DNA of 64,000 nt. Source: Stenogyne calaminthoides. Its lineage: Eukaryota > Streptophyta > Magnoliopsida > Lamiales > Lamiaceae. Position numbers and translations under genes: made by a program. The DNA is taken from NCBI GenBank assembly GCA_037126765.1, contig JBBCBC010000012.1, positions 14,260,001-14,324,000 of the forward strand, read 5' to 3'. Shown piece by piece: positions 47,363 to 61,074 of this stretch (position 1 is the stretch's first letter; the number at the start of each line of letters is the position of its first letter). The notes under the pieces were generated by a model. It made no database searches. It was not told where the DNA came from and worked only from the letters and a program-made list of their open reading frames with translations.

Positions 47363-48050
47363 CATTATTATTATTCGTATACACGGAACATAATAATAAA
47401 TACCAAATAAATTTAGAAGTGAGATGAATGCCATGGATGTGTGCCCATACGACGCATTATACAATGTAGTTTTGCTAATCACCCATAATTATATCAAGCA
47501 CTAAACTAAATGATAAATAATTTAAATCAAATCGAAGAATTTATAATACAGTAATGTAGATAAACATAGAAAAAAAAACTACTGATAAATTATTTTTTTA
47601 CCTTTTTTGCAAAAATCAAAGAAGAGAATCATAAGAAAGAGATAAAACATACCTGTTAAACTATGAAGATTTCTCTGAACTCGAATTTTCTTGATGAAGA
47701 AAGAGACATTAAAATCAGCAAAATTTAAAGACAAAATAACAAAATTTAGATGGGCCAAATTAAAAAAAATAAGAAGAAAAATCCGCCACTCATTAATTCC
47801 ACGACAAAAAAATAAAAATTAAAAATTAAAAACAATATAGTAAAAAACAAAGTACAAGAAAGTACTGTGAATTCTCCTGAAAAGATTAACTCTAATCTAT
47901 AAAGAAGTTGCGATTAATTTTCGGTTTTAACCTGCAAATGGAAATATTGTACTTATAAAGCAAAAACAGAGAACCAAGGAAACAATCCTACCAATCGAAA
48001 ATCCTCGATAGTGAGAGCAAATCGTATGCGGTGAGAGCAAATCCTCGATT
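46982..48050 (-). repeat. Helitron-like repeat unit 2
   Basis: 1069 bp, the uninterrupted form of the unit. It opens TTAGTGTCCAACTAGCAC, carries a decayed hairpin, a CCTCCGTTCC stretch, an (ATT)n microsatellite (47330-47385), a TTATTCGTATACACGGAAC module and ends in GAGAGCAAATCCTCGATT. Frames at 47222-47482 and 47927-48169 are low-complexity. Confidence 0.6.
47330..47385. repeat. (ATT)n microsatellite
   Basis: About 15 copies of ATT/AAT with a TTATTATC break. The same site in unit 3 is where element A is inserted. Confidence 0.9.
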
Positions 48051-48426
48051 TTAGTGTCCAACCAGCACTTTATTCGTGTGATGCATGCATTGTAAATTTT
48101 ATTGATATACTTCCTCCGTTCCTTTTTAAGATTTCTTTTTTTTTTTTTTTTTTTTTGTTTTTTTGTCATCCTAGGTAAAGATTATTATTTTCTCAATTGA
48201 GTTTTTCCTCATCCTATTACAATTACTCATAAAATTGAATTTTATTACAATAATTATCAGTCAATATCAAAGTACACTCTACATCTAGGGGCATTTTCTA
48301 CATTACCACACCTCTGTTACGTACTACACATATAAATATTATATTCATTAATCTCTGGTCCAAAAAAAAAGGAACTTTAGAGTGGGACTGAGTTTTATTA
48401 ATATATTTAATAATAATAATAATAAT
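48051..48426 (-). repeat. Helitron-like repeat unit 3, left part
   Basis: It matches 46982-47340 of unit 2. CTAG has become CCAG (48063-48066) and the hairpin stem has several mismatches. It contains a run of 20 or more T (48133-48158). It ends in an AAT repeat and ATAAT, the left target copy of element A; the unit resumes at 62617. Confidence 0.65.
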
Positions 48427-49874
48427 TGTAGGTCCCGAACGGGTTTTAGTGAGGGCAGAAGTCTAGAGGGGAGGAGTGAATAGACTTCGAAAACTTTTTG
48501 CGCAGATCGGTGTGAAAGGCTTAGCCCGATCAGATCAAGGCGAAGTGAATAAAGCCGATATTCAACTTATCGATCAAGCGGTATTCGGTAACTATCGGTT
48601 TAATATATACGGAAGCTTAAGTTTTACCCGTGTGAAAAACCCGGTTTGATAAATCGATTCCAAAGTTAATCTTTTAATCCCGTTGATCAAGTGTGAGTAT
48701 GATCGGATCGAAGCTTGGTGCTGTAATGATCTCAACTTGGAATATGTATGCTCTTTAAAGGTTGTGTGCAATCGTGTAAGCAGTTAATCAAAGCGGTAGA
48801 GGCACACAAGATTTATAGTGGTTCGGACAAACCGGGTCCCCACGCCCCACTCTTCCCTATCAAGGGGCACCGACTTAACCAAATCGGACTTAGTTTTATG
48901 TGTTAGTCAACCAAGATAATGCCGACTAGATGTTTAAAGAGTTCACACTCAACCGATCCTTAAATCGAACTAGAAACCCTAGTCGAAATCTTGCTAAACA
49001 ACTTAACCTTACTTGAGGGTTTCGATAAGATTGTTTGGTTCCAACTATGAAATCTTTTCACAGATAAAGTATAAGCGACTAAACTTAGATGAAAAGATTT
49101 CTATGCTAAGAACTTATGGGATGAACACTTAATAAAGATTAATCTTCTTGATCGTGTTCTTGTGCGGAAATCTGAATTTAGCTTGAGCTTCGATTGTTGC
49201 GTTTTCGTTTGTTATTTCCGTGTTTCACTCTAAAGTGTAATCCCATATATATAGACCTTGAAATCAAAGAGGTTGTTGGAGAGCAATTTGAATTTACGGT
49301 ATATATTTGGTATAACTTGCGGGCTTGATGTGACTAAAGCGGCATGGCAAAGCGTGAATAAAGAGGTAATATCAAATCCCAATTCTTGGCTCGATCAAAC
49401 GTGTCTTGTTCTTATTGGATAGCGGACTTCATTTTTCACCTTTTCTTCCAACTAAAGCTTTGACAAAAGGATCATCGACGATGATTAGGTGAAACATCGA
49501 TGACATCGAAGAATCGATCTACACCGTAAATCTTACATATTGGTTGACTTAACTTCAACTAAAGACTTTTGATGTAGGTCTTACGGTATGATCTTACCGA
49601 AGTCATTTGATCTTCAAGTATTACGAGTTTGATGAAGAAAATTTGGATCGGACGATCGATCTCGGTTTCTTTCTAGCGCCTCGCTTTTATGGGATAAAGT
49701 CTTGGATTATACATATTGAGTTCCCCTCAATATGTGACCTATCTATTACATCGGTTGTTCTATCTGATAATTATCAATTTAAAAAAGGTAATATAAACAT
49801 TAGTTAAATAATAAATCATTTGGTCCTATTACATGTGTTTTTGAACTTTCATCAAAACTATAAATTTCCCAACA
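48427..49874 (-). repeat. 3' LTR of element A
   Basis: About 1.45 kb; pairs with 61075-62611. Identical runs (for example the 60 bp from about 49101) alternate with short scrambled patches. Confidence 0.9.
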
Positions 49875-49886
49875 ATTTCCCTTTTT
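49875..49886 (-). other. Polypurine tract of element A
   Basis: AAAAAGGGAAAT on the minus strand next to the 3' LTR, as in C. Confidence 0.7.
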
Positions 49887-52800
49887 GATGAAACCAAAAC
49901 ATTTGAGAAACCAAAACAGTTGATAAAAAATAGAAACGATTAAGAGCATATAATCGTAAGACAACAATGAGACTTTGTCTTAGGATCGAGAAAAAAATAA
50001 ACTTTTCTCATTAAAGAATGATGATTACATGTTACATCGGAAAAGTTTGAAAAATAATATGATTGATCCCGAGTAGTCCTCGATTCTTCAAAGATCAGAT
50101 CCTTCGGCATTTTCTCTTTGATCTTGAGGAACGTTGAAAATCGATAAAGTTTCCATTTGACATCATCGGTTTCTTTGAGGATCGATTTATTTTGATTTCC
50201 GCTTTCGGGATGTCAAAGTAGAATCTTTGAAATGCCATCTGTCGAATGAGCCATCGCCTTCTTCGAGTACTCAGATGATCATACTCTTGGCGAGTTATTT
50301 TTACATTGATCGGTGGCCTCATTCTCGGATACTTGTAAAATCCGGGTATTTATTTTCTAACGGTTGAGGAATTCTTCATCGAGGAGATTCTTCTTGTGGA
50401 ACAAGATTAAGAACAAAGGCATCCGAAGCCATTCACTTCGATCTTGTTCCATTCCTCAAATTTCTTAGCATCTTGTAGTTTTGAGATGATCTCATCAATT
50501 CTTCTTTGGCGGCTTAGGTTCGCAATGCGGATTTTCAAATTCCCTTCCTTCACTCTCGTCCCGAATTTCTTGTTCGGATCTTACGCCTCTGCCATTTTTT
50601 CTGCCCTTCTTTCTTCTTGGCTTTTTCGGGCTTCCCTTCTTTCTTCTTGGCTTTTTCGGGCTTCTTCTGCTATCTGCTCTTTGGACATCTTTTCAGCCAG
50701 TATTTTATCTGCTCAATTTGTTCTTCTCCGAAGTTTGTGATGTCCGCATCGATTGGTTTCTCACTCTGTCCTTCCCCTTTTTGGTTTGATCAAAAAAGAA
50801 GTAGTGAGTGGGAGGTCATTCGATTCGATCGCTTTGTTGAGATCAACCTTGAATGATATGTTTCTTGTGTTTGAGCAAGATATATTTTGAATTGTTGATA
50901 TACTCCGTCTTGGCGTATTCCATGGCGATGAGAGAGTGTTAACTTTGTCAAGTTTCTCTTACGGTTAATTCTAGCTTGTCGTTGAGCATTAGAAAAAAGC
51001 TTGTTGTTTATCCACTTGAGTCGATTTGGCATCAACGGTCTTTTATCGTCAAATTGACGTGAAGGATGGTCTGATTTTGGAGAACTGATCTTTGATTGCC
51101 CTAACTGGGAGATAGCCATTTCCTTTCATCTTTTATTTCCTTGATGACAATCTTCCTTTGATCGCCTATCGATCCTCAACTTCTTCTTTCGGGAGATCTT
51201 TGAGACAAGATCTCGATCTCCCGGGTTGATCAATAGTGACTTGTTGGAATGTTGGAATGTTAGGTGTCACTTGATCCGTTCAGTTGTTTGTGCCTCCGGT
51301 GGTTGGTCATGAATCGCAGCAAGTCCACTATCATCGGACTCCTCGTGATCCTTCATGGTGGCATCTCGCCAGAGCTTTGTCGCATCTCTCCCGTCATTCC
51401 TGTTCCGGCAACCTACCCTTCGCGTGAATCGAGCTTTAACAGATTTACTAGATTATCGATTCAATTTGGTGATCCCACTTTTGCAGATTTCCTCATGTCG
51501 TAAATCAAGTCTACAAACTCAAATGACGCCCATCCATTCAATAATGATTATAAAGTCTGAGAAGCTTTTTAATCGAAGATCTCTCCAGGTGAGGATCTCC
51601 ATTACTTCTTCTCTTATGGCAGGTTGGGCGACCAGGTCTGGGTACAACTCATCAATCTCTCTTTCGATTCGCATTCTGATCAATTTCTCGGTTATGATCT
51701 TTGTTGATCTCGACTTAGGGATTGTCGGTCCAGATTCAATTTGATGAGGTATAGAAGGTTCTGGTTGTGCTTGAGTCGGCGGAAGATGGCTGATCGGTTC
51801 GACCTGCAGAGGTTCTGCTATGCAAGCAGGTGCTTATGTTTCCACAACAGTAAGCTTTACGGTTCGCTAACCGATGCAAAATGAGTAGAAGGATAGGAGA
51901 GACATGCTCAGCAGCCGTTATTCTGAGCGGTGAATTAGTTGGAGCTTGAGGAGAAGGAGATTCATCCGGTTTGTGCTTATTCTCGAGTGATCCATTCGGA
52001 AGCGCCTCGTGTCATTCGATGCTTCACCATTGGGCGCAAAGATTGCTTCGGGCCTTCTTCATCCGACTCATCTTCAAGCATCGAGTCATGGGGCTTGCTT
52101 TCTTCGGCCTCTTCTCCGGCCTTCACCCGTTTTTTTTTCTTCTTGGGGCAGGTGGTGGGCCTTCGGGGGTCCTTCACCCATTTTGAACCGAAAGATTCAG
52201 TGGAGGAAGAAGTTGCCTTTTTGCCTTTCTTGGACTTTGGGGGTTACGATATCATCGTCTGGTGGTTTGAAGTGGTGTTGCTTCACCATTCTGTTCCCCA
52301 TTTGACATTCGCATTTTATCTTGAAGGATAACCGCAACCTTGTTGAGATTGCCGATCTTAGAGACATACCGCCTCCTTTCATCAACTCCAAATTTCTCAT
52401 GTTCTTGGAGCAGATGGCCTTCAGAACCCGTGCAATTGATGTTCTTCGCTTCATCAATTTACCCATCTTTGTCTGATTTTTGGATGATGTAATAAAGATT
52501 CGAAATCAACGCATTACCCATTATTGTTTTTTGACAATATGTCAAACAACAATCGGTATTTTCTCTTGAGCATTGGCACGACAAATCTCAAGTATGATGT
52601 TTGTCACCTCTACGAAGAACTCTTTTCGATCAGTTTTCGTCTTCGTTTTCTCCCCAGAATGAAAGCAAAGCGAGATCCGGCCCTTTCGGGGTAGGTGAAC
52701 AGACGGGTTATATCATCATTCGACGATCGATTTCTTCGGAGGATGCCGAAAGTAGTAGTTCTCCCGAGTATCCGTATCGACTCTTAAATTCCTTAGGAAT

Positions 52801-54960
52801 TCTAGTGCTTCATACTGCACCACTGGATTGCAGTGAGCAGCGCAGAATTTCTCAAGGCCTGCTTTTCAAAGAATTTGCTCGACCTCCATGGATTTCGGAT
52901 CCCGAGTGATATTGAACTGGACGAACTTATCATCCACGATCCTTGTTGCCAGTTCCGCATAGTTGCACATAATTTTGCCCATACCGTGAGTGATCATTCA
53001 CAATCTACAGATAAGATAGATTCGGTTAAAGAGTTGTGCATTAATACAAAGAATATCACACAGGCGGAAACTAAGAAGCAATAAAGTATAACATAGTAAA
53101 AACATTTAAGATCAATGGATTTAAAAAGATGCATCAAATAAACATATATTACCAGATTCTACTTTTTGAAAGGATGATTTTGAAACAAAAAAAAACTTTG
53201 AATCTGAGAGAAGTAATCTGGAGTTTTCAGAGAATAAATCGCAAATTTGTGAAATTGAAAACTCTGGAATGGTTTTTGATGCAGTTTATAAAGGCGAGGA
53301 GGGAAAGAGAAGACACGATTTGGAAGATCAACCGTTTGAAAGGATTAAACGCTCCAGATTAAGCGGTTTTGATCGTAGGGTCAGGAAAGGCACGTACGAA
53401 AACCTTTTGGATTTAAAAGCACGTTTAGTAGCAGTTAATACATGTCCCCCACGTCCGCATTAAATGATTTGCAGAGAATACGTCACATGGATAATGGGTA
53501 CAGTAAGGAAAATAATATCCGATAAGATCCGATAAATAAGCAAAGAACAAGAGAAAAGAAAGCGTATCTGGTTGACTGATATTGTAATCAGTCAATACCA
53601 CTTGTCCATGTTGATTTCACTTGTTGATCTTAGTATTCTGCCTAAGCCTTAAAATTTCCCAACTGATCCTTTTAACTGATCTTCTTCACTTGCATCTGAT
53701 TTGTTGAGGTTTCAAGCTCAACTGATCTTTCTTGAATACATCTGATTTCCCTTCTGATCCTCCTTTATCAGTTGAAGTTCCCCCTTCAACTGATATTTCT
53801 GTTTTTTTCATAGACTGATGCATCTGATTTTTGGAGTTTTAAGCTCAGCTGATCTTCCTCATCTGATCAGCTTCGAATGTATCAGATTTTGGTTGACCTA
53901 ATCTGATTCTTCTCAGATCAAGTCAATTCTTGGGATAAGTGTTACCGCCAAAACTTAGTCTAGAATAGTAGTCTCTATTCCCTAAGTTGGCGCGATTTGA
54001 CATCTTAATTATTTCCGAATCTTCGATATGTCAATCCGCCGTAAATTTATCCAATTATCAGTCGCGTGATTCCTACACGCTGTCCTTTTGGTGCAGAATT
54101 CTCTAAAAGGTTTTGAGAACTTGTATTTGCATTTGCACCCTTGCTTGGCCTCTATAAATTGGACCAATTGCTTTACACAACATAACCCATTCACCATACT
54201 TATCTTCTTTTTTGTAGAATCATGTATCTGGTGAACCCTTATTTCCGGTTAAACTTCCTAAGCAAAATACCTTTACCCCCTTTTTCAATGATTTCACTTC
54301 TCAAATCAACCCTTTTTGTCCCTTATCGTTGTTTTCACGAATCATTCAAAAGATTTCACATGTGATTGTTGCAAAGCTTCTACCACCACCAAGGGTTCTG
54401 CTTTATGTTAACCGAGAAGACACTTCTCCTAACCGTATGCACCTTAGGTGTCTATCGTTATGACGCGTGACTACCATCAGCAGACTTAGTTCGAAAATGA
54501 GCGTGAGTTTGATATGCGATCTTGATCATTAAAAACCCGATCTTCCTATATCAACTCACCATTTAATGTTGGAGAGCCCATCGACTCTTTCTTAGGGCTC
54601 CCCGGCTTAATAATCTATCAAGGCCGCTCTCGCCTCCATTTTTCTTGATCTTGACCAATGGCGCCTTGGGATTTTTCTCTTTAAAGCCTCTCTCACCCTT
54701 GTTGTTGGGGGCAAATGAGAGCATCGATTTAAAATCTCTCTCTCCCTTTGGGTTAGGATGAGGGTTTAGGGTTTTGGTTATTACTTATGTCTTGACCTCC
54801 GGGTCCTTTTGTAACTTGTATCTTGTAATGTAACGACCTTTGTCTTTATCAATGAAAAGTTCTATTATTCCATTGTTGTGTAAAATTCTTGTATTTTTAT
54901 GCGATATTAAGCTTTAATCTTGTGAATACCACTTGCTTGTTTGAATATCAGCTTAATCGA
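49887..54960 (-). pseudogene. Extra (env-position) region of element A, heavily broken
   Basis: It occupies the place of the long ORF in C and shares landmarks with it: a charged, coiled-coil-like part around 50450-51150, a short Pro/Ser-rich stretch around 51750-52200, and an N-terminal stretch around 52560-52900 (compare 19400-19750). The stretch around 54790-54880 (CTTGACCTCCGGGTCCTT and following) matches 19760-19840 of C. No frame is longer than about 130 residues. Whether the damage is real is uncertain (see findings). The sequence 53560-53900 has CTGATC-type strings in unscrambled form. Confidence 0.6.
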
Positions 54961-55249
54961 CTTACAAAGATGTAAAATAACCCAACTGATTTAATCAGAT
55001 ATTCCCTTTAAAATGAGCATTTCCTTTAATCTGATAAACCTTAAATCTAATCAGTTCCTTTAACCTGATAATCTTGTAAATGACGATTTCTCACATCGGT
55101 TCCTAGATCGATTTTTCCGATCGATTGAGATACCAAACTCAATCGATTCCTTTCGACTGGTTAGTCTCTTAACCACCGGGTTTCGAGATCATTCCATCAA
55201 ACATTTTAGGTGCAGCATTTTCTCCAAGATCCGTGGAAGCCCGCTCATT

Positions 55250-56590
55250 GCGATAATTCTTCGAATCTGATCTCAATTTAGTGGCTTAGTTAGAATATAA
55301 CTTTAGATATCAAGATGAATCTTTTCCATTACGATATTCTTCTTTTCAACATGATCTCTTATAAAATGGTGTCCGACATCCACATGCTTGCATCTTGTAT
55401 GTAGAACGGGATTTCGAAAGTGATTGCAATAACACTATTATCATCACGTAAGATAGGTACATTGTTGGCTTCAAAGTTATAATCCTCACCGGCCGACTAA
55501 TGAGCAGGTTGGGAACAAGACTTCTGCTGACCATATATTTTGCTTCAAGAAGTAGATGTCGCGAATCGATGTTCCTTCTTTTGAAAACCACGAGATCGGG
55601 TTTACTTCCTAAGAACCGACATCGTTCGAGGTGGATTTTCGTCAATCTTGCAACCTCCATAATCTAATCGAATACCCACTAAGCTCTAGATTATCATCCG
55701 ATGGGTAAAATAAACCAAGATTTACCGTCCTTCAGATACTTAAGAATCCGCTTAGTCGCTTCTAGGTGGCTTATCATCGATTTGCTCGAAATCGCACATA
55801 CACCCTCTGCGAAGGTTATATCCGGGTCTCGCGTTAAGTATAGTAGAGATCCAATGAGGGCCCTATATTCCTTCTGATTTGTTTTCTGACCATCCTCATC
55901 TGGATCCATCTTGAATCCAGTCATCATAGGAATTTTGGCTTCCTTACAATTTTGAACTCCAAACTTAGCCAATAAATTCCTAGTGTACTTTGCTTGGCAG
56001 ATGAATATCCCTTCTGCACTTTGCTTCACTTGAAGACCCAGAAAGTAATTCATCTGACCCATCATGGACATCTCGAACTTCCCTTGCATCAGTTTGCTGA
56101 ATCTTTCACATAGACTCTTGTTAGGGGATCCGAAGATGATGTCGCCCACGAGAATCGAACCATCAAAATATCTTTTCCATCTTCTATATTCAATAAGGTT
56201 CTAACCACTGTTCCTTTAGTGAACCCACTGTCGATCAAGAACTGAGAGAGTGTATCATACCAAGCTCGAGGAGCTTGTTTCAGGCCATATAGAGCTTTTC
56301 TTAAACGGTACACTTGGTTGCCCTTTTCAAAGCCTGGAGGTTGTTCGACATAAACTTCCTCTGCTAGTACTCCGTTTAAGAAAGCACTCTTTACATCCAT
56401 CCGATACATGAAGGTGGGGAAGATATGCGTAAATACCGAATGGCTTTTAGGCGAGCGATGGTGCAAAGGTCTCATCATAATCAATTTCTTCCGACAGAAT
56501 ACCCCCTTAGCAACAAGTCTTGCCTTATTTCCGGTGATGACATTTTTCTCATCTCACTTGTTTTGAATACCCACTTCGTGCGATAACGTC
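55250..56590 (-). pseudogene. Reverse transcriptase and RNase H of element A
   Basis: The frame 56089-56484 has DVKSAFLNGVLAEEVYVEQ, GFEKGNQVYRLRKALYGLKQ and APRAWYDTLS, then loses frame at the expected YVDD site, where one base fewer than expected is present. The frame 55694-56149 resumes with IIFGSPNKSLCERFSKLM, MNYFLGLQVKQ and ALIGSLLYLT. RNase H follows in pieces to about 55270, where the same tail as in C is found. Confidence 0.85.
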
Positions 56591-57179
56591 TTGATGACTT
56601 GGTCCGTCTACCGGTTCCCAAACTTGATTGTTTTCTTCTGCATGGCTAGAAAAAGGTCTTGTAGAGCTTCCTCTATTGTTGTTGGTTCCTTCATAGGATG
56701 GATAACATCAATACATGGCACTTTCACTGTCGATATCTAGTTTTAACTTTATCTCGGATGGGTCTCCGATTATCGATCGGTTGGATGATGGTTATCCGTG
56801 TCCTTCGTTTCGATTTGCGTTTTTTGGAGAACATCGTCCGTTTCGATAAAATTTCATTACTAGCGATTGGGAGTGGGTGCGAAGTTATGATCCACTTGAT
56901 AAGAACAAGTCTCGGTGATGTTGGACTCATCATATGTCGATGTACATTCGTGGGAACTTTAGATGTTAAAAATTGCCTTATCCATATCGGCTTCTTCATC
57001 GAACGATTGATCGCACCTTAGGATCTCGAATGATCCGTGAATCGCCTAGATCCGGAATGTATATTGTTATAGTTTACGATTCTTTTTCCTTGATCTTTAG
57101 TCGATCCATTTTCCAACATCGAGTTCTTGTTGATCGGGTACTTCTTGTTTTCTGGCGCGATTTCTCTTGTTCGTAAGAT

Positions 57180-57960
57180 GCTTCATCAAAGACTACATGG
57201 GGTGTTTCTTCCACAAGTAGGGTTAAAATAGACCCTCGAAAGCCTTGCTAGATGAGGAATATCCTAGAAATATACCCTCATCCGACTTGGCCTCAAAAGT
57301 CTTCAACCCGATTTCTTCCCCATTGTTGTGTATGAAGCACTTACACCCAAAAACATGGAAGTAAGAGACACGATGTTCATGTGGTGTTTTGTAGTGAAAG
57401 ACATCCGTTTACGAGTATGGCATGCGGTGTTGATTGCTTTTTTTAAACGGCTTGGTATTGCATGTTCAAATTTAACATTGTCAGGGAGAACTTCTTTTGA
57501 GAGTTCTGCTTCCTCCTTCAAAACTACTCCATTTTGTTGTGGCGTCCTTTAATTTGATGTTTCATGTCAGATACCAAACTTAGAGCAAAAATCAAGAATA
57601 AAAGAGTTCGTAAATTATGTACCTTTATCTCGACCGATTTTTTCTGCCGACGCCTCTTCTCATTTTGTAATCGTTTTAGCGATTCGGGTATCTTCGATTT
57701 GTCGCCTCATTCTTCTTATGTAAGAAAATAACCCGTAAACTTGGAATAGTCATCCACGATTACAGAGTATATTTTCATCCGGCTGAGTCCGACGGTGTAA
57801 TCGGGTCCAAATAGATCCATATGAAGTTACAAAATGGATGCCGGTCCCGAATTCCCTTGAATGAAGCTTTGACTGTTTTCCTTTCGACATGCAAGACATG
57901 TCCGATCCTTTGAAAATACTTCATTCGGAAGTCCTTCTACTAGAGACATCCTTCTTTATT
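57180..57960 (-). pseudogene. Integrase of element A
   Basis: The minus strand between 57180 and 57560 encodes, in shifting frames, AINTACHT, a VFGCKCFIHNNG-like segment, LKTFEAKSDEGIFLGYS and SKAF, which are the integrase C-terminal motifs of this lineage. Upstream to 57960 only scattered pieces remain in frame. Confidence 0.7.
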
Positions 57961-58249
57961 TTGTTAAGAGTTTTAAAGTTCGGATGGCTCATTCTTTTTA
58001 TTACAGAGCCAATCGCTACTTTTGGAACTCTTGACAATTAGGCATGCATTTCTTGGGCAACTATTCCAATCATTGCGTGTAGATCGTCCCCTTTCCTTGA
58101 ATCCGCTTAGCAAAATCTGTTGAGTGGCTCGATTCTTGATAGTGCATTGATCGGTCGAGAACTCAACTTTGAATCCGTTGTTAATTGTGAAACCGATAGT
58201 AGGTTGTGCTTGGACCTTCGACATACGAGACTCCGATTATTTGTACATC

Positions 58250-58470
58250 ATCATTCTCTAGGGTTCGAATCCTTTGGTATAACCAAAGTTATCATCAAAG
58301 AAGAGTACACGCTGGCCTTTTCGTTCTATGTAAGAGCGAGGAGATGTTTGCTTCCGATATGTGCCTTGAGCATCTACTATCGATGTACCGAGATAGTTGC
58401 TTGCACACCTCCTTTTGTTGGCGGACTCCACGCGAAAACGCAATCGGGCTTTAGGTACCCTTTTTGGATT
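58250..58470 (-). pseudogene. Protease region of element A
   Basis: On the minus strand at about 58350-58387 the frame reads YIDSRCSRHI where the lineage has a YLDSGCSRHMTG-type active site. The Gly after DS is replaced and the frame then shifts by one base. The adjoining bases at 58388-58470 resemble the gag-protease linker. Confidence 0.65.
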
Positions 58471-58559
58471 GGGTCCCGAGGGGTTAGGATTAGTTTTGGG
58501 AATCCATACAAACAGAAAAAAACTTCTATTGTGATCGGTTAGATCGGAAGGCCCGATTT

Positions 58560-60933
58560 GTCTCCCATACCGTCAACATAATCATACGTCTCTTTATATG
58601 TTTTTCTTTTTGTATGATTATTAGTGTGAACCTTGGATGAATTAGAAGATTTGTGATTTTTCTTTTATGTTTGTCTTCTTCTTATCCAGTGGTGGTTGGT
58701 CTTGACCCTAGATTTCGATTATAGGGGTAGGTACGATCGCTACCATTAAAAGATTCATATCTTTTAGGCATAGGTGTTTTTTGCGGTTTACGAAGCATGC
58801 TTATTAGGCGGTGACCTTGATTGGGTCTCAGATTGTACTTCCTTTTATGTTGTCAGTTTTTCTCGATTCCCGATGTTGATTAGGTTGAGATTTCTTCAAG
58901 AACCGGGTTCTTCTGTTGATTCCTCGGCCGATGCTTTACCGGTTTGGGGTCCATCCATTCCCTTCCGGTTAGGCACCGCTTTACCCGCTCAATGGTCCTT
59001 TTCCTTATTAGATACATATTTGGCTTTTGGTGTATCTTTCGAGCTTAAACGATTACATTACTTTTTGAGATGAATCACCGGGCTTTTGAGGATGTGGAAG
59101 GGTTGTCATAGCCAAGTCCCTTCTTATTAATCATTGTTCGAAAATAGGCGTTCATGTCTTGAACGGTTTTAGATGATTTTGAAAAACCTCCATTTTCTTA
59201 CGCAGATTATCCTCGGATGATTTTTAGACTTTCATGCTTTTGGAGCAAATTTCATCGAATTTTGCTTGTAGGATTTTGAAGTCATCACTTGTCACATTTT
59301 GTTAATCGCCGGTGATCTTTGATTCGCTTTCTCCGATCGAAGCTTTAACTTCGAGAATTTTAAAATTTTCTCGAAAGTAGTTTCAAAACCGATCTAAGTT
59401 CAAAGAGGCTTTACATAGATCATTTTCTTTAGCAAGTGATTATTTCTCGGGTCCTCACTTTTATCATTTTCTTCCACTATAAAGATAAGAGTCTCTTGAT
59501 TGGAGAGATCCTCAAGCAATTGCTCGGAGTAGAGCTGCAGTCAATCTCCCCGGTGTGCTAATGATAGCAGTAGAAGTAGAATTTAAGCAGGTTTGGAGGT
59601 TACCTCCAGATTGGTCCTCCCCGCCATCGACATATCTCATCATCGTTCGAAGAGAATATCGATCTTCGTTTTCATAGAAGTCAACAAAGATCTTGGCCGA
59701 CAAAAGAAGTCTTCACAGAGGAGTATCCGAGTCCTCAGGAGGGCGATAGGAATCACACCTCGTCAGAGCCATATGGCTCTTCCGTCCCTATAACGTTGTT
59801 TCTTCTCGTTTTCTTTTTTTCCTTTTCAAGGCGTCGTCCAGGCGATCATGCTATATAGTGACGGCTTTCACGGTTGAAGCGTTCCTTGATCCACGAACCT
59901 TTCCTTCCGTGAATCACTCAATTCAGATGACCTATCGTGATTTCCTTTTCGATAGTAAATCGAGCTTCTTCTCGGTGATTGGTTATCTCTTCCTTCCTCG
60001 ACCGATTATCTCTTATCCTTTCATCTGCGGATCCCTTCGATCATCGATTCGGTTCTTTTCCGGAGATCCGTTGGCTGATCTCCTATCTTTCCCATTTATG
60101 TTGATAGTCCTTATAAAATCTTCGATACTTACCAAGTTGGACGTTTGACTTCTCAAGCTTTCGTAAGCAGAAAGCGATCTGCTACGCCGACTCATTATAT
60201 TCCCATCAGTTCGTTGAACTGCTGGTTGCCTTTAAAAGCAACCGATTTTGAGATTGAGGCTTCATTGGCACCTCATCTTCATCACTTTGTCTCTCTCAAT
60301 CAAATCGAACTCGTGAGCTTTAAGGCTCAAGAACAAGTTTACTTGGCTTCATTTTTGAAATGTCTTGGCAATCCTTGATCACCGTGACCTTCATATCCCA
60401 CTTCTTGGTGAGAGACCTTAGGATTTTGTAGTTAATATCTTTATCGGTCATCTCTACCAAGTTCTCGCTTGTTTATAGACATTGTAATTCTTCCATCGAG
60501 TTCGTTGATGGTTTCAATTAAAAGACATCTTGATTTTTGAACTTCACCGGTTTGTAGACTCGCCATCCTTTATCACCATTCATTTTCCCTCGATATTTTC
60601 AAGCGAGTATCCCACATTGCTTTCGCATTTGAGATACTTAATCTTTTCTTTGGTGACCTTATCCATTGTTTTCATGATAATATGCCTTGCAATAATATTC
60701 AGAGTAAGATCCATCAAGGTGGACTTTTTTCGACACGACTTCCGGTGCAAAGTCCGGATCTCCTCCGGATCGCAGGGGTTGTCAGAATAAACGATGATGG
60801 GTCCTCTTTTCGATGACTTCCATCATTCTCCCATCGATCGAGCCTAGATGGTTGGACATATATATGGCCCAATCTGCATACTCATCGATTGAGAACTTCT
60901 ACAGATCATGATACATACCGAGGTGTTATCCAT
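58560..60933 (-). pseudogene. Gag of element A
   Basis: It opens with ATG at 60931-60933 and the codons for MDNTS, as in B, then shifts frame because one base is missing. KFSIDEYADWAIYM and GRMMEVIEK are readable in another frame. Downstream there are only short frames and basic segments; I could not place a zinc knuckle. Confidence 0.65.
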
Positions 60934-61060
60934 GCCGAAAGTGATTTTGGAAAATGAATGAGTTTTAAAAAACGGTTTTTCAAGATCGATTCGGTTGACC
61001 ACAAAGATTCTTCCTCAAGAATCGATGATACACAGAGTCATGGGTCTCAGAGAACCAACA

Positions 61061-61072
61061 ACACCGATACCA
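61061..61072 (-). other. Primer-binding site of element A, altered
   Basis: The minus strand reads TGGTATCGGTGT where B has TGGTATCAGAGC. The change starts exactly at the CAG. Confidence 0.65.
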
Positions 61073-61074
61073 CT